Of a stretch of 64,000 nt of DNA, positions 22,543 through 36,094 are shown piece after piece. Under the pieces are notes generated by a model, which worked only from the letters and a program-made list of their open reading frames with translations, made no database searches and was not told the DNA's origin. The stretch is taken from the NCBI GenBank assembly GCA_914767715.1, contig OU612067.1, forward strand, positions 434,001 through 498,000, in the 5' to 3' direction. Positions within the stretch are counted from its first letter, which is position 1; each line of letters starts with the position of its first letter. This DNA is from Membranipora membranacea (Eukaryota; Bryozoa; Gymnolaemata; Cheilostomatida; Membraniporidae). Made by a program: the position numbers and the translations under genes.

Positions 22543-25500
22543 ATGGCTGCTAGGCACATGTTCCGAAAGGTTCTCAGTCACCAACTGAGACTCTCATCTG
22601 TGCATGTGATCAACAACTCCCTGACAGGAGTTTTTGTGGCAAGAAGACAGCTCTCCACAACACTTCCTGCTCTTGGTAAGTAGAATAATTTTGGCAATAA
22701 TAGTAGCCTGTAGGTAGTAGAAGTAGTAGTACTATCTTAATCTATCATCTACTATGGCAATAGAATATTATGGACAGGGAGGAAAGGTAAGGTCGTTCTA
22801 GATCTAGTTAAAATATTACTCATTCATTGGCACAGCCCAGTTTTTGATTGAAATTAACATTCAAATAATGGCTTAGTAAAAAAGCCTGTAAATATATGTT
22901 GTTTATCATACACAAAACATGCAGCATTCTTTCTGACTATTATTTATTGGATACTGGAAAAGTTACTAAACTTAGGGGTCCCAAAAACTGAATAGTGTAC
23001 ATCATCTTGACTTGTGAAGCAATCATAATAATAATCTTAGATTCACATTAAGTGAGGCTGTAATTTATGATGTATTACATGGCTCTTTGGAGAAGTTTAC
23101 TTTCGAACTGAAACTCTACTAGTATTGATCCCCCTTTCATTGATCTCTAATTGACCAACTATTTCAAATGGAGAGAGAAGTACTACGATATGTGTCAGTG
23201 TAACTTGCCCTACTGCTGCTGCCGCGTGTTGTAAGCACTATGTGCTAATTATAAAGGAACTTCTCTATTGTAGGACAGCTGTATTTTACTAAAGACCACG
23301 AGTACCTGGATGTTACAGGCAACACAGCCAAGCTCGGCATTACCAATCATGCTCAGGTAAGGCATCACATAATCATGCTCAGGAGAAGGAAAATCATCTG
23401 AGACGTCTATATGAGAATCTGTGACTAGATGATAAAGCTGTCCCCGTAGTGCTCGCACATTTTGCTGCATGCTTAGTAATTGATGGATGAATTGTTCAGG
23501 AAAAGAATATTGTTTTTGTTGTAGAAAGAGCTCGGTGATGTTGTGTATGTAGATCTGCCAACTGACTCAATAGGGGAGGAGATAGACGCTGGAGGTAAGA
23601 TAATACTAACTACCTGATACTGTCCATCTCTCTCTATGCTGTGAAAACTTCACACATAATCCAAGGTGTAGCTTTGCCACGCGGGAACTTATTGTGTTTT
23701 AGATAGTAAACAAAAAAGCGGCCGCAAGGCTCAACTAGGTGTGGTCTGTTCTACTTTGTAGTAGAAATGTTTAGGTTTTGTTCTGAGCAATTCTACCTAG
23801 AAGCCACCTGACTATATATCACGGAGGCCTAACTGTATAGTCAATGTGCCTCACTGTTTGAGCCGTGAATGGTTTTATGACTACTAGACCTCAAGTACTA
23901 ATCAACAACACCAAAGGTCTTGTTAATCAAGTCATATCATTTCTACCTTCATTACCTTCATATAGTTGAGTGTTGAATCCCTGATTGTATCTGTAGACGT
24001 TGCCTGCTCTGTAGAGAGTGTCAAGGCTGTAGCCGAGGTATTTATGCCCATCACTGGTAAACTAGTGTCTGTAAATGAAGCTCTGAACTCGACTCCTGAT
24101 CTGGTGAACAGCTCACCAGAATCTGAAGGTGAGTCTCACATCGGAGCACCTTGTAAGATCTTCCATCTTGGTTATATTGTATTGTTCTTTACATTGTGTG
24201 ATGATATATGTTTATAGGCAGAAGGGGACTTCAAAATTTCTTATTTGCTATGAATCTGCTCAAAATATTACTAAATTGCTAATTTAAGTGTGCGTACGCA
24301 ATCTATGTTTTAGTAGCCTGTGTAATTCTGATTCACAGTAGTAGACATCCTAGTAAACCACTGTCCATGTGTATGTATAAATTCATCATCAGACATTTTG
24401 CGTAGTACAAGTTAGAAATCAAACAGGCTTAGACTCAACTAAGAAGAAAACCAAGGTTTAGGAGTGAAATGGCTTATGTTTTTTATGGATATTTCACTGG
24501 GGAGAGACTGTTTTCTGCGTCATATCACTCTTATTTTAAACAAAATGCTTTTTTAGACAGAGATTTGATTTTTTATTCCAAGTGTCTTCGCTTTTTCTTG
24601 CTGATTCAAAGTGCCAGCAATTACACTGTATTTTGCGACTCATTTTTTCTTTTAATAATGCTGTCAGTGATAGTAATAAAATCCATCCATCCATCAATAC
24701 TATGAAAAACCACAGAATACTATCAATATGATTGATGAGTTTATTTTTGCGAGGTTCAATGCTTCTTCAACTGTGGTTTAGTTACACACAAACCCAATAA
24801 CTTTGATAGTGAGCCCTGAGGATCTCGGGATACACCATTGCCGTCACAAGTTCCCTGACCCGCGTTTAAAAAAATTCACTTCATTGCTGGCTTGAGGAAA
24901 GTGTTCTGAGTTGTCTCATCTTTGAGAAAAGTGTCACAACTCCACTCAATCAGCTAGATCACGCAGTTTCTAACAAACAAATATTTAAAACTCAGAAAGT
25001 TCCAGCCTCCAAAGTTCACTTTCCTGAGTATACATTTTACGTTTGAATTTCTCAATATTAAATTTTAGTAATTAAATTGTTTCTGAGAATGTTTTGTGCT
25101 AGTCTGAGCTCCCCAGACTCTTCCCCCAGCCGGTGTAGATTTGTGCAGCCATATTAAGTGTAGTGATGTTATGATACTGTTTAATGATTTATTTAAATCC
25201 AAGGGTCAGTATTTGTATGTTCAGCTGTATTATAGAGATCTTATTTACATATTATAATTTTGTTGACCACAACTGCACCTCCATTGATGTGCTGCATAGA
25301 GAAACGTTTTCAAGTAAGTCGTACCACGACTTACTGGCGCCCACAGTATGACATGAAGAAGCCACTCCAAGGCTATAGCTACAGTAGAGGTGACTCGAGG
25401 CATTCCATCACCACATGTGTGTCATTTATCCGATTCTATTTATCTGCTATCCGTTTACAGGTTGGCTTGTGGAGGTTGAGGTTGCAGAACAGGGACAGCT

Positions 25501-25555
25501 AAAAGATATGATGGATGAATCTACTTACAGTAAATACTTAGAGGAGACAGACTAA
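22543..25555 (+). CDS. GCSH: Glycine cleavage system H protein, mitochondrial
   Basis: Five exons: 22543-22675, 23274-23356, 23525-23594, 23997-24128, 25461-25555; phases 1, 0, 1, 1; 170 residues, close to the about 173 of the human protein. Residues 1-45 are rich in Arg, Ser and hydrophobics with no acid (MAARHMFRKVLSHQLRLSS), as expected for a mitochondrial targeting peptide. Then come YFTKDHEYLDV, ITNHAQKELGDVVYVDLP, and the lipoylation site ESVKAV with the lipoyl-lysine near residue 105, followed by GKLVSVNEAL and GWLVEVEV. H protein carries the aminomethyl group on its lipoyl arm between the P, T and L proteins of the glycine cleavage complex. All key residues are intact, and all introns are GT-AG. 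Confidence 0.95.
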
Positions 25556-25563
25556 GTACTCCT

Positions 25564-25583
25564 CCCCCCCCCCCCCCCCCCCC
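25564..25583. repeat. Run of 20 C just after the GCSH stop
   Basis: A pure run of 20 cytosines begins nine bases after the TAA at 25553-25555, in what should be the 3'UTR. Confidence 0.9.
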
Positions 25584-28500
25584 GTTCTCCTCTCCACTCA
25601 CTACACACAGGCTCCTCCAGATAATAGACACTCGACTAACCAGCTAACACTAACACAACTCTGAACTTTGTCTCCGCAATAACAATGACATTTTGTCCAC
25701 GATATTGTAAGTATAACTTTCAGTAATCGGTAGAAGAAATGGATAGATACAGTTGAAGGGTTAAATACGCCAAATTCCATAATTTACCTCAATGTCATAC
25801 ATATATTGTGAGACATTGTCACTGTTTTATCAGCCTAGTTCTGTGGTCAACTTTTCTACCAAAGTCTCTGTCAGTTTTATGATTGAGAAAAGTATTTTTG
25901 CCATATTTCTAGAAAGTTTTATGAAACACTGACATCACCTGGTAGTTTAGTGTAGCTTGTTTAGTGGGTGTGTTGGTTGTGACCAATGGCTGTAGTTATT
26001 ACTTATCATGCTTAAGTATTATTGCTTATGTTATCTCACTATAAACGTTTTTATTCTACTTCAATCTCATACTTTGGCAGCTATAATTCAAGCTCTTTGT
26101 TGTTGTTAGCAGTGAAAAGCTTGGATGCATCATGATAATATTTGACACAATGGACTAAAATTCACTGGTCCTGATTCAAGGTCAGGTATTTTTCTAATCA
26201 AAACATATTGGGTCATAAATTCATCAATAAATTTGGAATTTCGAACCTATAATTGGTGGTATGTTTTTACTCAGAATTTCAGGCAATTTGGTGCTTTTCT
26301 CATTCTCTCTCTCTACGCCTGAAGTCCTACAAAAAGTTGATGAATGCAGAGTTATATAAATAATTGTGTACAAAGCAGGCCATAGAGCTGAATATGGTCA
26401 AAAGACAAGTGGGCGCTTGTTTCGGTTTCGGTGCATTACCCATTGCGCAGGCTCCTTCACCTGTTTCTGTTGTCTGTCTTGATTTGTCTGACCTTCTTTT
26501 CTCATAAATATCTTAGGTATTTACATGTTTATGGTTATTTCATTCTCTGTTATTTTGATCGAGGGCCAGGAGCTTGTTATGTCCATAGTAAGGAGATTGT
26601 TATGAGATGTTAAGATCGATCATAAACCACTCATACCTTCGATCGGAGTAATTTTTGGCTCAGGATTCCCACGATCTCGCTATGAAATTATCGTAATAAT
26701 TTTCGCCGTTTGTATCACAAGCAGTGAGTTCACTACACAGAGATGATGAGTGTAAGGATAAGAGTATGTCCCAATAGTTTTTCACTCGCTGTCACTACAA
26801 AGTTGTTTGAGCTGAATTATTTCATCACAATGTTACTATTATTATGCAGATTGATCAGAAGATGAACACACTCTATCCAAAAGGAATAACACTCATCTCA
26901 GTGGTTTGTAACTTTATGCCTTTCTGAAGCTAACTGATATAAGATTATAAATCACATGATAGGATGCCAGTACAAAGAACAACTTGTTTGAATTCAGTCT
27001 AGCGTAAATTGGTGAAAGAATAACTACATACTGCAAAATAGACAGACTTTGTGATTATTCGATAGTGCAGAATTTTCCCGTCTCTAAATGAAGTTTGAAA
27101 AACACCCACCCTGCCACTGATACACAGCTTCATAGTTTCAAGTAAGTAGGACAAAATAAAACCCAATGAAAAAACAGCAATGTTTTGTGGCCAGTCAACT
27201 CTTTGAATAATGAAGGTAGGATGTGGCATTTGGAGCTGTTTGAAAATCCATACTATTACAACACAGCGGTTTGCAGGAATGGTTCTAATCTCTCCGAATA
27301 GAAATGTTTGTAACTTCCGGTAACAAATTTAACTCTTATCCATTTCATCAATATGTTTTATGTAGCGCCAATATGAACATGATATAAATGCAGAGCCAAG
27401 ATTAGAAATATGTAAATGATATAAGGAGTTGCTCTCTCATTGTACGTGTTAATACAAATCCTGATATATCCATCAATAAGTAAGATATCATTCAGTTAAC
27501 TATAATGATAAATCGCGATCGTTTTAAATGTTGAATTTCACAACATTTCTTCTATTTTGCTAGTTTTGCTTAATCGTGAGTTGTAGTATGGTTTAGTTTA
27601 CTGTTGATATATATACAATGTGCTTACACTATTTGGTCGCGGTGGTCCCAGTCTCCAATGGTTTTCTGTTTGATGTAATTAGTTTAGACCAGCGGTACGG
27701 TGCATCATAATTAAACTAAAATAATTCACACAAAATGAGTTGGGTATATTACTTTCCCAGTGCTAGACTATGTCATGTTAAGCTGTGAATAAGAACTGGG
27801 TATGGAGTGGTGTATTCACAATTACTTCCCATACATGTCAAACTCTGATGTTATATATTAGCGTAGTTCGAATGTTTATTATGTTCAACCAAAAACCTCC
27901 CGCAGGCCTAAAACATTTCTCAGGATTGGGTATTTATAGATATTTGCTCAATTCTGCCCCACACTGGAAAAAACCCGATGATACACCATGAGAAAACTTT
28001 CCGCTTGCTCCAAGTGACCAGTGAAAAACAAAACTCAAAGCATGCTAACATTACCGATGTGAGGTGAGACACGGACCTGACATCACACAGGGGATGTGAA
28101 CCTGTCCGTTACTCTCTCAATCTTATATCAATCACCTCTCTCTTGTTTTCATTTAAAAACTTTACTGCTTGTTTTTGCCCACATCAAATGCGGGTTAACT
28201 TTGTGTCAGTGTAAAATAATTACTGGTATTCCACAGGAATGTGGTGGTGATCTAGGATGGGCCTCACTCTGTGCGTCATCAATATTATTGTGTGTGGACC
28301 ATTTATGAGTGAGGTAAGTGTACAGGGGCGGCTCATAACCAACATAGGGGATGTAAGATTAGATCGGCCTTATTTTAATTTTAATAACCAGTCAGCCAGT
28401 TGAATGGTTTTCTGTGACTGTATCATAAATCAATACCCTCATCATCTTGTCCTGCATACCAAACTAAAACACCAAATAAGGTCATGACCTCATGATTTTT

Positions 28501-29433
28501 GGTAGCGAATCTCAATCCGCTCCTGTTTTCAGATCTTGAGTTCACTTCCCAAGAGAGGACATCACCCTCACAGCCCATATATGTTTGATGTTGTAATGGT
28601 TGTAATTTTAGTGTACATTAGTGTTTTCGTTGGAGTGCAGCTCAGTTGACATGCATTCAAGTAATAAAATTTGTTTTCACTAATCATCAAATCTGGTCAA
28701 TTTTATGTCATTGATTTCACTTTTTGGCTCGATAACCCAGTCTGTACAGAGAGGAGCATCTGGTACTGACGTGCATCTGTAACAATAATCATCAGTTCAC
28801 CTGACCCAGCCAGGTATGTTATCTTATCTAATTAACTTCGCTGTTTTACACATAGAAGGGCCTGTAACAACAAGGCTATTATCGTTAGATCAGAGACTAT
28901 AGATATATATCTATAGTCTCTGGTTAGATATCATAGGACAAATTATCATTAGATATCATATCACTTTCAAAAGATAACATTTGTGTTGACTGTTGATGTA
29001 TATAGTCTACTGACTATAATTGTTACCACGAGAGAAAATGATACATTTCTGTTCCTGTGTTTACAATGATGATACATGACATAATAATTGTTTCTAATGG
29101 CCTGTAAATTTTACTCAAAGCACAACAAAAATGTTATCCAAAACTTTTGATCCCAAACATAAAATACCATAGAACAAGGTGGTTCTGGTCTTGCTGCGAT
29201 AAATTTATTCAAGTAGTAAACTATTCATCCCTTTGACAATTCACCAGAACAAATAACATGGCGCAGCAGATTGGACTAGTCCATCTTTTTATATTTATTT
29301 ATGATCTTTGTTAAATGTGATATATTGTCTCTCTAGTTTTAGAGAAAGTTTTCATATTTGATCCCCTGTAACCGCCATTTTTGTAGATTTAAGAGTTTGA
29401 GTTTTTATATACCTGTGAAACTATAAGAAAGTC
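25584..29433. other. Intergenic interval, possible alternative first exon inside
   Basis: Mostly AT-rich without recognisable genes. An exon-like segment at 28237-28313 has an acceptor (TATTCCACAG), an ATG at 28257, 19 hydrophobic codons (MGLTLCVINIIVCGPFMSE) and a strong donor (GAG|GTAAGTG). Its length and phase equal those of the listed first exon of the transporter downstream, so it could be an alternative first exon. A perfect 32-bp palindrome lies at 28891-28922. Confidence 0.35.
28891..28922. repeat. Perfect 32-bp palindrome
   Basis: Two 16-bp arms (CAGAGACTATAGATAT and its exact complement) with no spacer. It could be a hairpin core of a small element. Confidence 0.9.
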
Positions 29434-32400
29434 ATGGAGAGGAGGAAGAGCTGTGACAGGAATGGTTCAGCGCCTGTCGCTGATTCGCAGGTAAATTATG
29501 TCTACGGTTAGGGAGTTATCAGCCCTTTTTACTCAGACACTGTTCATTGGCAACAATGTAATTTCTAAGAGGAATGTTGTAAGTACAATGTCAAAAAAAA
29601 TTCAAATGTGAAAAAGAATAATTAAATCAAATATAATACTTGCGTGCAACATTTTCAAAGACTTAGTTAAAACATGTGATCTTGCAAACTCCGGATCCTT
29701 TCTTAACACTCTCAAACCATGCCTTGTTTGACACATTTAAATATGTATTTAGTTGGTAACCTTTGATGGAAATGCCAATGCTGTGGTTTTGTTCCGGTAT
29801 CTCATATTGTTATAAGGCTTGCAAAAAGATACTAGTGGTCTAAATGATACATATGTCTGTTAACAGACAAAGTTTGTGATGACATCAGACGACAGCGTGA
29901 CAAGTGGTGGTGAGCCGGAGAAGGCTGTCGGTTTAGAGAGGACTGTAGGTTTGTTAGGTGGTGTGGCCCTCATAGCTGGAACAATGATAGGTATGTCCAA
30001 ACTCAAGATTTTCCCATTTATATTAGTGTTTTTTCTGATTAAATTTATTCTTTTATTATTTACGCTTCCGTTTTTGTAGGCAGTCAGTTATTTTATCTTC
30101 TTCTTACTGCCTTTGATATTAAATAAACGCATTTGATGTTAAGTGTACTGTTGACTGTACCTCAGTGGGTCTCACCTGCATCTAACTCGGCCTGGCTACT
30201 GGCCAAATTTTCACACGTTTAATTCATTGCTAGACATAAATGAAACTTGAGATACAAAATGGTCACTGAAATAATTAAAGTTTCACAATTTTTGGACACT
30301 TGTGGTGATGAAATTACAACATTGTGGTATCATTTGAGTATTGTGTTTTTGGTGCACATTCCGACCCATTCGGCTTTTCTTCTGTCTCGGACAAAACAAC
30401 CCCCAAGGTACAAGAAGATCAAATAATGCCATGTTTGTATTCATAATAAGTTTTGGTGTCACTCTGTCATGTTTGACATGTATGCGACAGACTGACGGTC
30501 CATGCTGCTTGTCTTGTGAATTAAATTTACTCATTCCGAGAAAAACGTGAACAAAAATATGTGAAGCATTTATGTAGAAATGCAGGAATAATTCAAAACC
30601 TGATAATGTCTATCTATGTCTATATATCTATTGATGAGCGTAGAGTAACATTTTTATTATTTAAATTTGGAATACGTACTACACAGGATTAAAATTTTAA
30701 TGTGTGATTCAGAATACTATTAAACTTATTATGACCCATTCCGTGTTATGTTACAGGTTCCGGAATATTTGTGTCACCTAAAGGAGTGTTAGAGGACACT
30801 GGCTCTGTGGGTCTCAGTCTTATTATCTGGGCTGCCTGTGGCATTCTATCAATGTTTGGTGAGAAGATTAGTCTCTAGTACAAGGATTTGATTGTCTCGG
30901 GTTGTTCAGCTATAATACTATAATAATCTGTTTGGATATTTTTGCCCACAAGCTGACTTACTTTTCTCTCTATTTCTGCATCTCTAAACTGATATCTAAT
31001 AGAATTTAGCCTCTGTTCTAGTATGTAGTATTGGGATTATGGGACGTCATTAGAATGACTGGAGATTTAAAATAATTATGTATTTACTTATGTAGGAGCC
31101 CTGGCCTACGCAGAGTTAGGCTCTATGATCACCTTATCGGGTGGTGAGTGGATATACATGAACACAGCATTCTCTCCCTTACATCACATACTGGGAGATA
31201 TGCCTGCGTTCCTGTTCTCCTGGACTAGTGTCGTAGCTCTGAAGACGTCGAGTGTGGCCATCGTCTGTCTCACATTCTCGGAGTATATCATGTCTCCTTT
31301 CTTTGATGAGTGCGGACCTCCAGTTCTGGTGTTAAAACTTCTCACCGCTGTCACTATAAGTATGTCTTACTTTAATCAGATGGTTATTTACTCTTGTACA
31401 GGTTGAAGAATTACTAAATGGCTTGAACTGATGCTCTTTTTACGAACCGGAATGGGTTCATGTTGTGTCACAACGTCCGCAAGAAGGAAGCAATCCTTAA
31501 TAATTACCCGTGATCACCCATCTCTCTATCAGTGATATGTGGGTGTTTTTCATGAGTGTCCTTCAGGACAGCCGTCACTCCAGTCTTCGAACTATCTGGC
31601 TGAGCCCTTGCTTTTTTATCATTATTTGCTTTGTTATTTGCAGTGATAATGGGAGCCATCAATGTCTACAGTCCTAAAGCTGGAAGTAAGATTCAGGTTC
31701 TCTTCTTCGGGATCAAACTGGCAGCGACCTTTGTTATTATCGGAGGAGGATTCTACTCAATGGGTGTCGGTAAGTTTAGTAAAATTTATCCATGATATTA
31801 AAATATATATACTATATACAGTGATGACATGCATCTTTTACATATTTTTTATTTATTGTATACATGATATTAGATAGATTTATATATATATGCCGCCTTC
31901 GCTTATAAGTCACTCGACTTATAGGTGAGGTATTACGGTAGATATCATTAAGGTCATGCCTCGCCAAAAATTTTTTTGGGGTTTCTCAATCCACATGATC
32001 AAAGAAGTCTAAACCCAAAATTTGGCGACGTTACGCCATGACGTGACGCGTCACTGAATTTCAGCAACATGTCAAAACCTATTGTCACTAACGTCCATAT
32101 TGAAAGACATTGCAAGTTCTTGGAGCAAAAAATGCAGTTAATACATAAAGACTACCCTTATATCATCCAGCCATAACAACAATAATGTTCAATGCTTGAT
32201 TTGACTTGAAAAAAATCGCATTCAAATTCACATACTGATAGCTAAACCATAAGTGTTGACAATGCTATAAAGAAAATGAGCTGTGTCAATTGCTGTCCAA
32301 GGTGGAGAAATGTGATTACCCTAGTGCCCTCACTAGCCCAGTGCTGACCAGTATTGATGAAAAAAAGTTGATGTGCCAGTTGGAAATTTTGAATTATCTT

Positions 32401-35400
32401 ACTCCTAAACTAGTCAAATTTTTGACTAAAATGCCCCTTTGCTGTACAAAACGAGAAGTATAAATATGTGAAAACAGTACTGAGACTGAAATATTTTTCC
32501 TGCTAGGGGCATCCTCCAAAGCCTTGGTGAGGGCACTATGCATTTATTTTGAACCAAATAAAATTTATCATGTTGGAGAAGGGGTATAATAAGAATGCCC
32601 ATCATGCAGTTTTCCAGAGGCAGGCTGTAAACTCAATATTCTTTTTGCCAGGCTATCTTCAAATGAAATATATATTGAGTGAACAATTGCATGGGAACTC
32701 CCTACAAACATATCCTCTTTGTATATTCCCAAGTTCCATATCAAAACCTCTACTCGAATTGAAATAAATGCCTCATGAATACAGAGGAAAATCCAACCAT
32801 TTATGGTTTTTTGCCTGATATATTTCTGCACCAGATTTAGCGTAGTAATATAAGTCTCTAAAATCCAGTCATTTTGGTGCATTTTACAACAGTTCACAAG
32901 CTGACTTATTAATTCCTGACTGTTATTATAGAACTTTCCTTCTCTAGTACTTGAAATTCATGTCAAGGCTTGTTCCTAGGATTAATATCACAAATTAATT
33001 TTATTGGGACTACTTTGCGCTGCCAATCCTGGCTTGATACGATAAATGGTTGTGAGGCGTCTGAGCCAGATGCTCCCAGTTATTGACAGCTCCTATTCTT
33101 TTGCATGGGCAGCGGTGGCTTCAATTTCATAAATTGCCATCACATACATAAGAAATTAAATTAAAGACAATTGAGGGTTTGGAAATTGCTAAACAAGGAA
33201 TAGCTTCAATTAGAATGAAAAATCAAGGAAATCGGACCAGTAGTTCTCAAGTAAGTATCCTAGGCGAGGCATGACCTTAATTGGATACTTTCTTTATATT
33301 GCAGGTAATGTTATCTCCTCCATGCTGTAGGCGGTGAAAACTTAGTAGAATTTTCATATCATATCTCCTTTTACAGGTAGAACTGAGCACTTATCTAAGG
33401 GCTTTACTGGTACCGTTACCTCAGCCTCCAGTATAGCCCGAGCTTTCTACAAAGGATTGTGGGCTTATGATGGTTGGAACAATCTCAACTATGTAACTGA
33501 GGAGATTAAAAACCCTAAGAGGTAATGGGCTCTATCCTAACTCTGTACTCTGTACTTTGTTTCCTATCTATAAACTTGTTAAATTTCATGATGAGATGGT
33601 CTGAAACGCGGTTTGCGGCTAATCGAAGACATGCTGAAAGGGTTCACATTTCCATGGCATGTTTTCATATTCACACTCAAAAAACCATTGATTTTATTGA
33701 TTTTATTGATTCAATTGTGTTACTGTTTGATTACTTGTAGAAATGTACCACTGGCGATTATAATATCGATACCTCTGGTTACTGTGGTGTATATATTAGT
33801 AAACATTGCATACTTTACAGCCTTATCACCTGCTGAACTACTCGCCTCACCAGCTGTTGCAGTGGTGAGAATTCATACAAAAAATAATCCTTTAATCATA
33901 AGCTATATACCCTAAGCCTGTAGTCAAGACCCAATATATGGAGAGATTGAGGCCAACTGTGCCTACATGCTATATCAATTATGCACCCTTCGTTTTATAT
34001 CCATACGAAACCTGTAGCTGGTTTTTAAGAGTCTTATCTCTGCTGTATGCCATGATTTTGGCGATGAGTACCAGTTTGGTATGTTGTTTGTCTAGCCTGG
34101 TTGTTGTAAATGTGAAGATTGTCTGTGTACTTGTGTTGAGACGATTATTATGTATTCTGATAACATCCACATAACTCACCCCCTTTCCGTTTGAATGTAG
34201 GATTGGGCTAAGATAGTGATACCATATTCAGCTGCAGCTGTAGCTATCACAGTATGTGTGGCTTTCTCTACCTTTGGTGCTGCTAACGGAACTCTCATCT
34301 CGGGATCAAGGTAAGCGTATCTACAGTCCTGTTATTATATGTGGATAAGAGTGTACATGGGTATATAAGTTACTTTGGTATATTGACATCATAGATACAT
34401 AGACATCTAAGTTATGTTGGTATATGGGCAGCTCTCTGTGTTTTTAAGTAGCGATATTTAATATTTGGAAAAACGAGTCAGGTTTTATGTTTTATTTTGA
34501 TTTAATGTGTTTTCACAGTTTAGAGATTGACGAAACATATAATATATTTGTTATGTTTACACATTGTAGATTGGTGTATGCGGCAGCTCGAGGTGGCCAT
34601 CTTGTCTCTCTGTTATCTATGATTGATGTGAAATATAACAGCCCTTCCACTTCTATCGTATTCACAGTGAGTTATAACACCAATGTATTTTTTCTAAGCG
34701 CCTATTAATTTGTCCGATTGTTCATTTCCATTTTGTTTTGTCACATACTGTCGCTGGTAAACCAGACGCCCATCAAGAAACAAGAGACTGAAATCGATTC
34801 AACTTTTACCTGTATGTTGTATCTTGATTTAGATTTCAAACAAATATTTAATTCAATTGGTTTCCCTTTTAAAACCTGGTGAGATGTTAGTGGTAAATTA
34901 CATCTTCTCCCAGCTGATAGTCATCTCTGTTACAGTGTGTGATAGCTGTACTGATGGTTATACCCAGTGATATATTCACCCTCATCGACTTCTTCAGTTT
35001 CTCAGCTTGGATATTTTATGGCCTGACTATGGTGTCACTTCTTATCATGAGGTGGAAAGAACCAAACCTCGAGCGACCTTTCAAGGTAATATCAATCAAA
35101 AGCAAGGTCATATAGAGCTAGTGTCAGTAAACACATGATTATATTATAGCTGACTTGATCCCAGATCCAAAGTCCCAATATCAAAACACACAATGCGAGG
35201 CATCACTGATGGCATCAGTGTACTTTACATGATCCTACAAAAAATCCTTGTGTGCGAGGCAAGCTTTGAAAAGCTTTATTTAATAACTGTTTTAATTTAA
35301 TGATGTTTAGTACAGTAGACATATGTATGTATCTGTTTACAGTGTCCGATCTGGATACCTATTAGCGTACTGCTAGCCTCAGTGTACCTGGTGATCGCTC

Positions 35401-36094
35401 CTATCATAGTCTGAGAGGCTCACACTATCTCCTATACAGAGTTATATTGTTGTTGTTGTAGTGCCCGATATGGATACCTATAGTAGTACTGTTAGCCTCA
35501 GTGTACCTGGTGATTGCTCCTATCGCTGACGCTCCGGATATACTCTATTTATACGCTGCTCTCTTCATGCTAGCCGGACTCATCTTCTACTTCCCTCTGG
35601 TGGCCTTCAAGAAAAGTATCAAACCTTTCGGTAAGTTGTTTTCATCACTCCATGATGATCGCTCGTTCTGAAACATTTCAATGAATACAGGTTGAGTTTC
35701 ATTGTCAATCCAGCTAGTTAGGAGTCAGGAGCTGTCTGATTGGTGTGGAGGACGTTGATCATATCACAGCGTGGGGAGTTGTTTCTGATTTGGCACTGGC
35801 TTTTTATCTCAGTCAATTGTGTTTAGATTCAGACCTAAAAATACTCGGTGTTGAACAAACCTATGAACCCCACAATGGCAGGGAAAGGTTTTGGGTCACA
35901 TACACGAGCACACCACTCCGCACATTGAAACTGTTTGGGTTGTTTTGTAATTAATGAACGTTCAGGATTTTTTAGACTCTAGACTATCAGTCTTTAGCAC
36001 ATAATGGTTTGTAATTTTTGTTATAGATCATGTGACATTGTTTGTACAGAAGTTAATGCTGTTAGCTTCACCAGAGTCAGAGCCTGAGGACTGA
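29434..36094 (+). CDS. SLC7A9-like: Amino-acid transporter light chain, SLC7A9 (b0,+AT)-like, copy A
   Basis: Twelve exons with continuous phase: 29434-29490, 29867-29990, 30757-30858, 31096-31359, 31644-31769, 33377-33521, 33741-33864, 34201-34310, 34570-34666, 34936-35085, 35462-35630, 36027-36094; 511 residues, the usual size for this 12-helix APC-family transporter. Signatures: [20 protein letters not shown] (helix 1 unwound substrate site), [32 protein letters not shown] (helix 6), [10 protein letters not shown] (helix 8). A cysteine in FFDECGPP near residue 167 sits where the heavy-chain disulfide forms in b0,+AT and LATs, suggesting pairing with an SLC3-type partner. Likely exchanges neutral and basic amino acids or cystine at the plasma membrane. 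Exon 11 is preceded by a truncated extra copy of its 5' part (35343). Introns carry several elements. Part of a tandem pair with the gene at 38104-45037. Confidence 0.92.
31952..33276. mobile_element. 1.3-kb TTAA-flanked inverted-repeat element in transporter A intron 5
   Basis: The ends are perfect inverted repeats of 14 bp (GGTCATGCCTCGCC), each directly flanked by TTAA (31948-31951 and 33277-33280). TTAA duplications are typical of piggyBac and Kolobok elements. No transposase frame is present, so it is non-autonomous. It contains a second, nested inverted-repeat element. Confidence 0.7.
32324..32536. mobile_element. 213-bp TA-flanked MITE nested in the TTAA element
   Basis: Inverted ends GTGCCCTCAC (10 bp exact) flanked by TA on both sides (32322-32323, 32537-32538), as for Tc1/mariner-type MITEs. 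It lies wholly inside the larger TTAA element, so it inserted later. Confidence 0.55.
35343..35461 (+). pseudogene. Truncated extra copy of exon 11 start in transporter A
   Basis: After an acceptor (TATCTGTTTACAG) the frame reads [20 protein letters not shown], then IIV and a stop. It copies the first about 70 bp of exon 11 with about 10% difference. It is followed by an intron-like stretch (CTCCTATACAGAGTTATATT and on) ending in the acceptor of the functional exon at 35462. If spliced in, it would truncate the transporter before its last helix and tail. It may be an alternative terminal exon or a dead relic. Confidence 0.7.
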
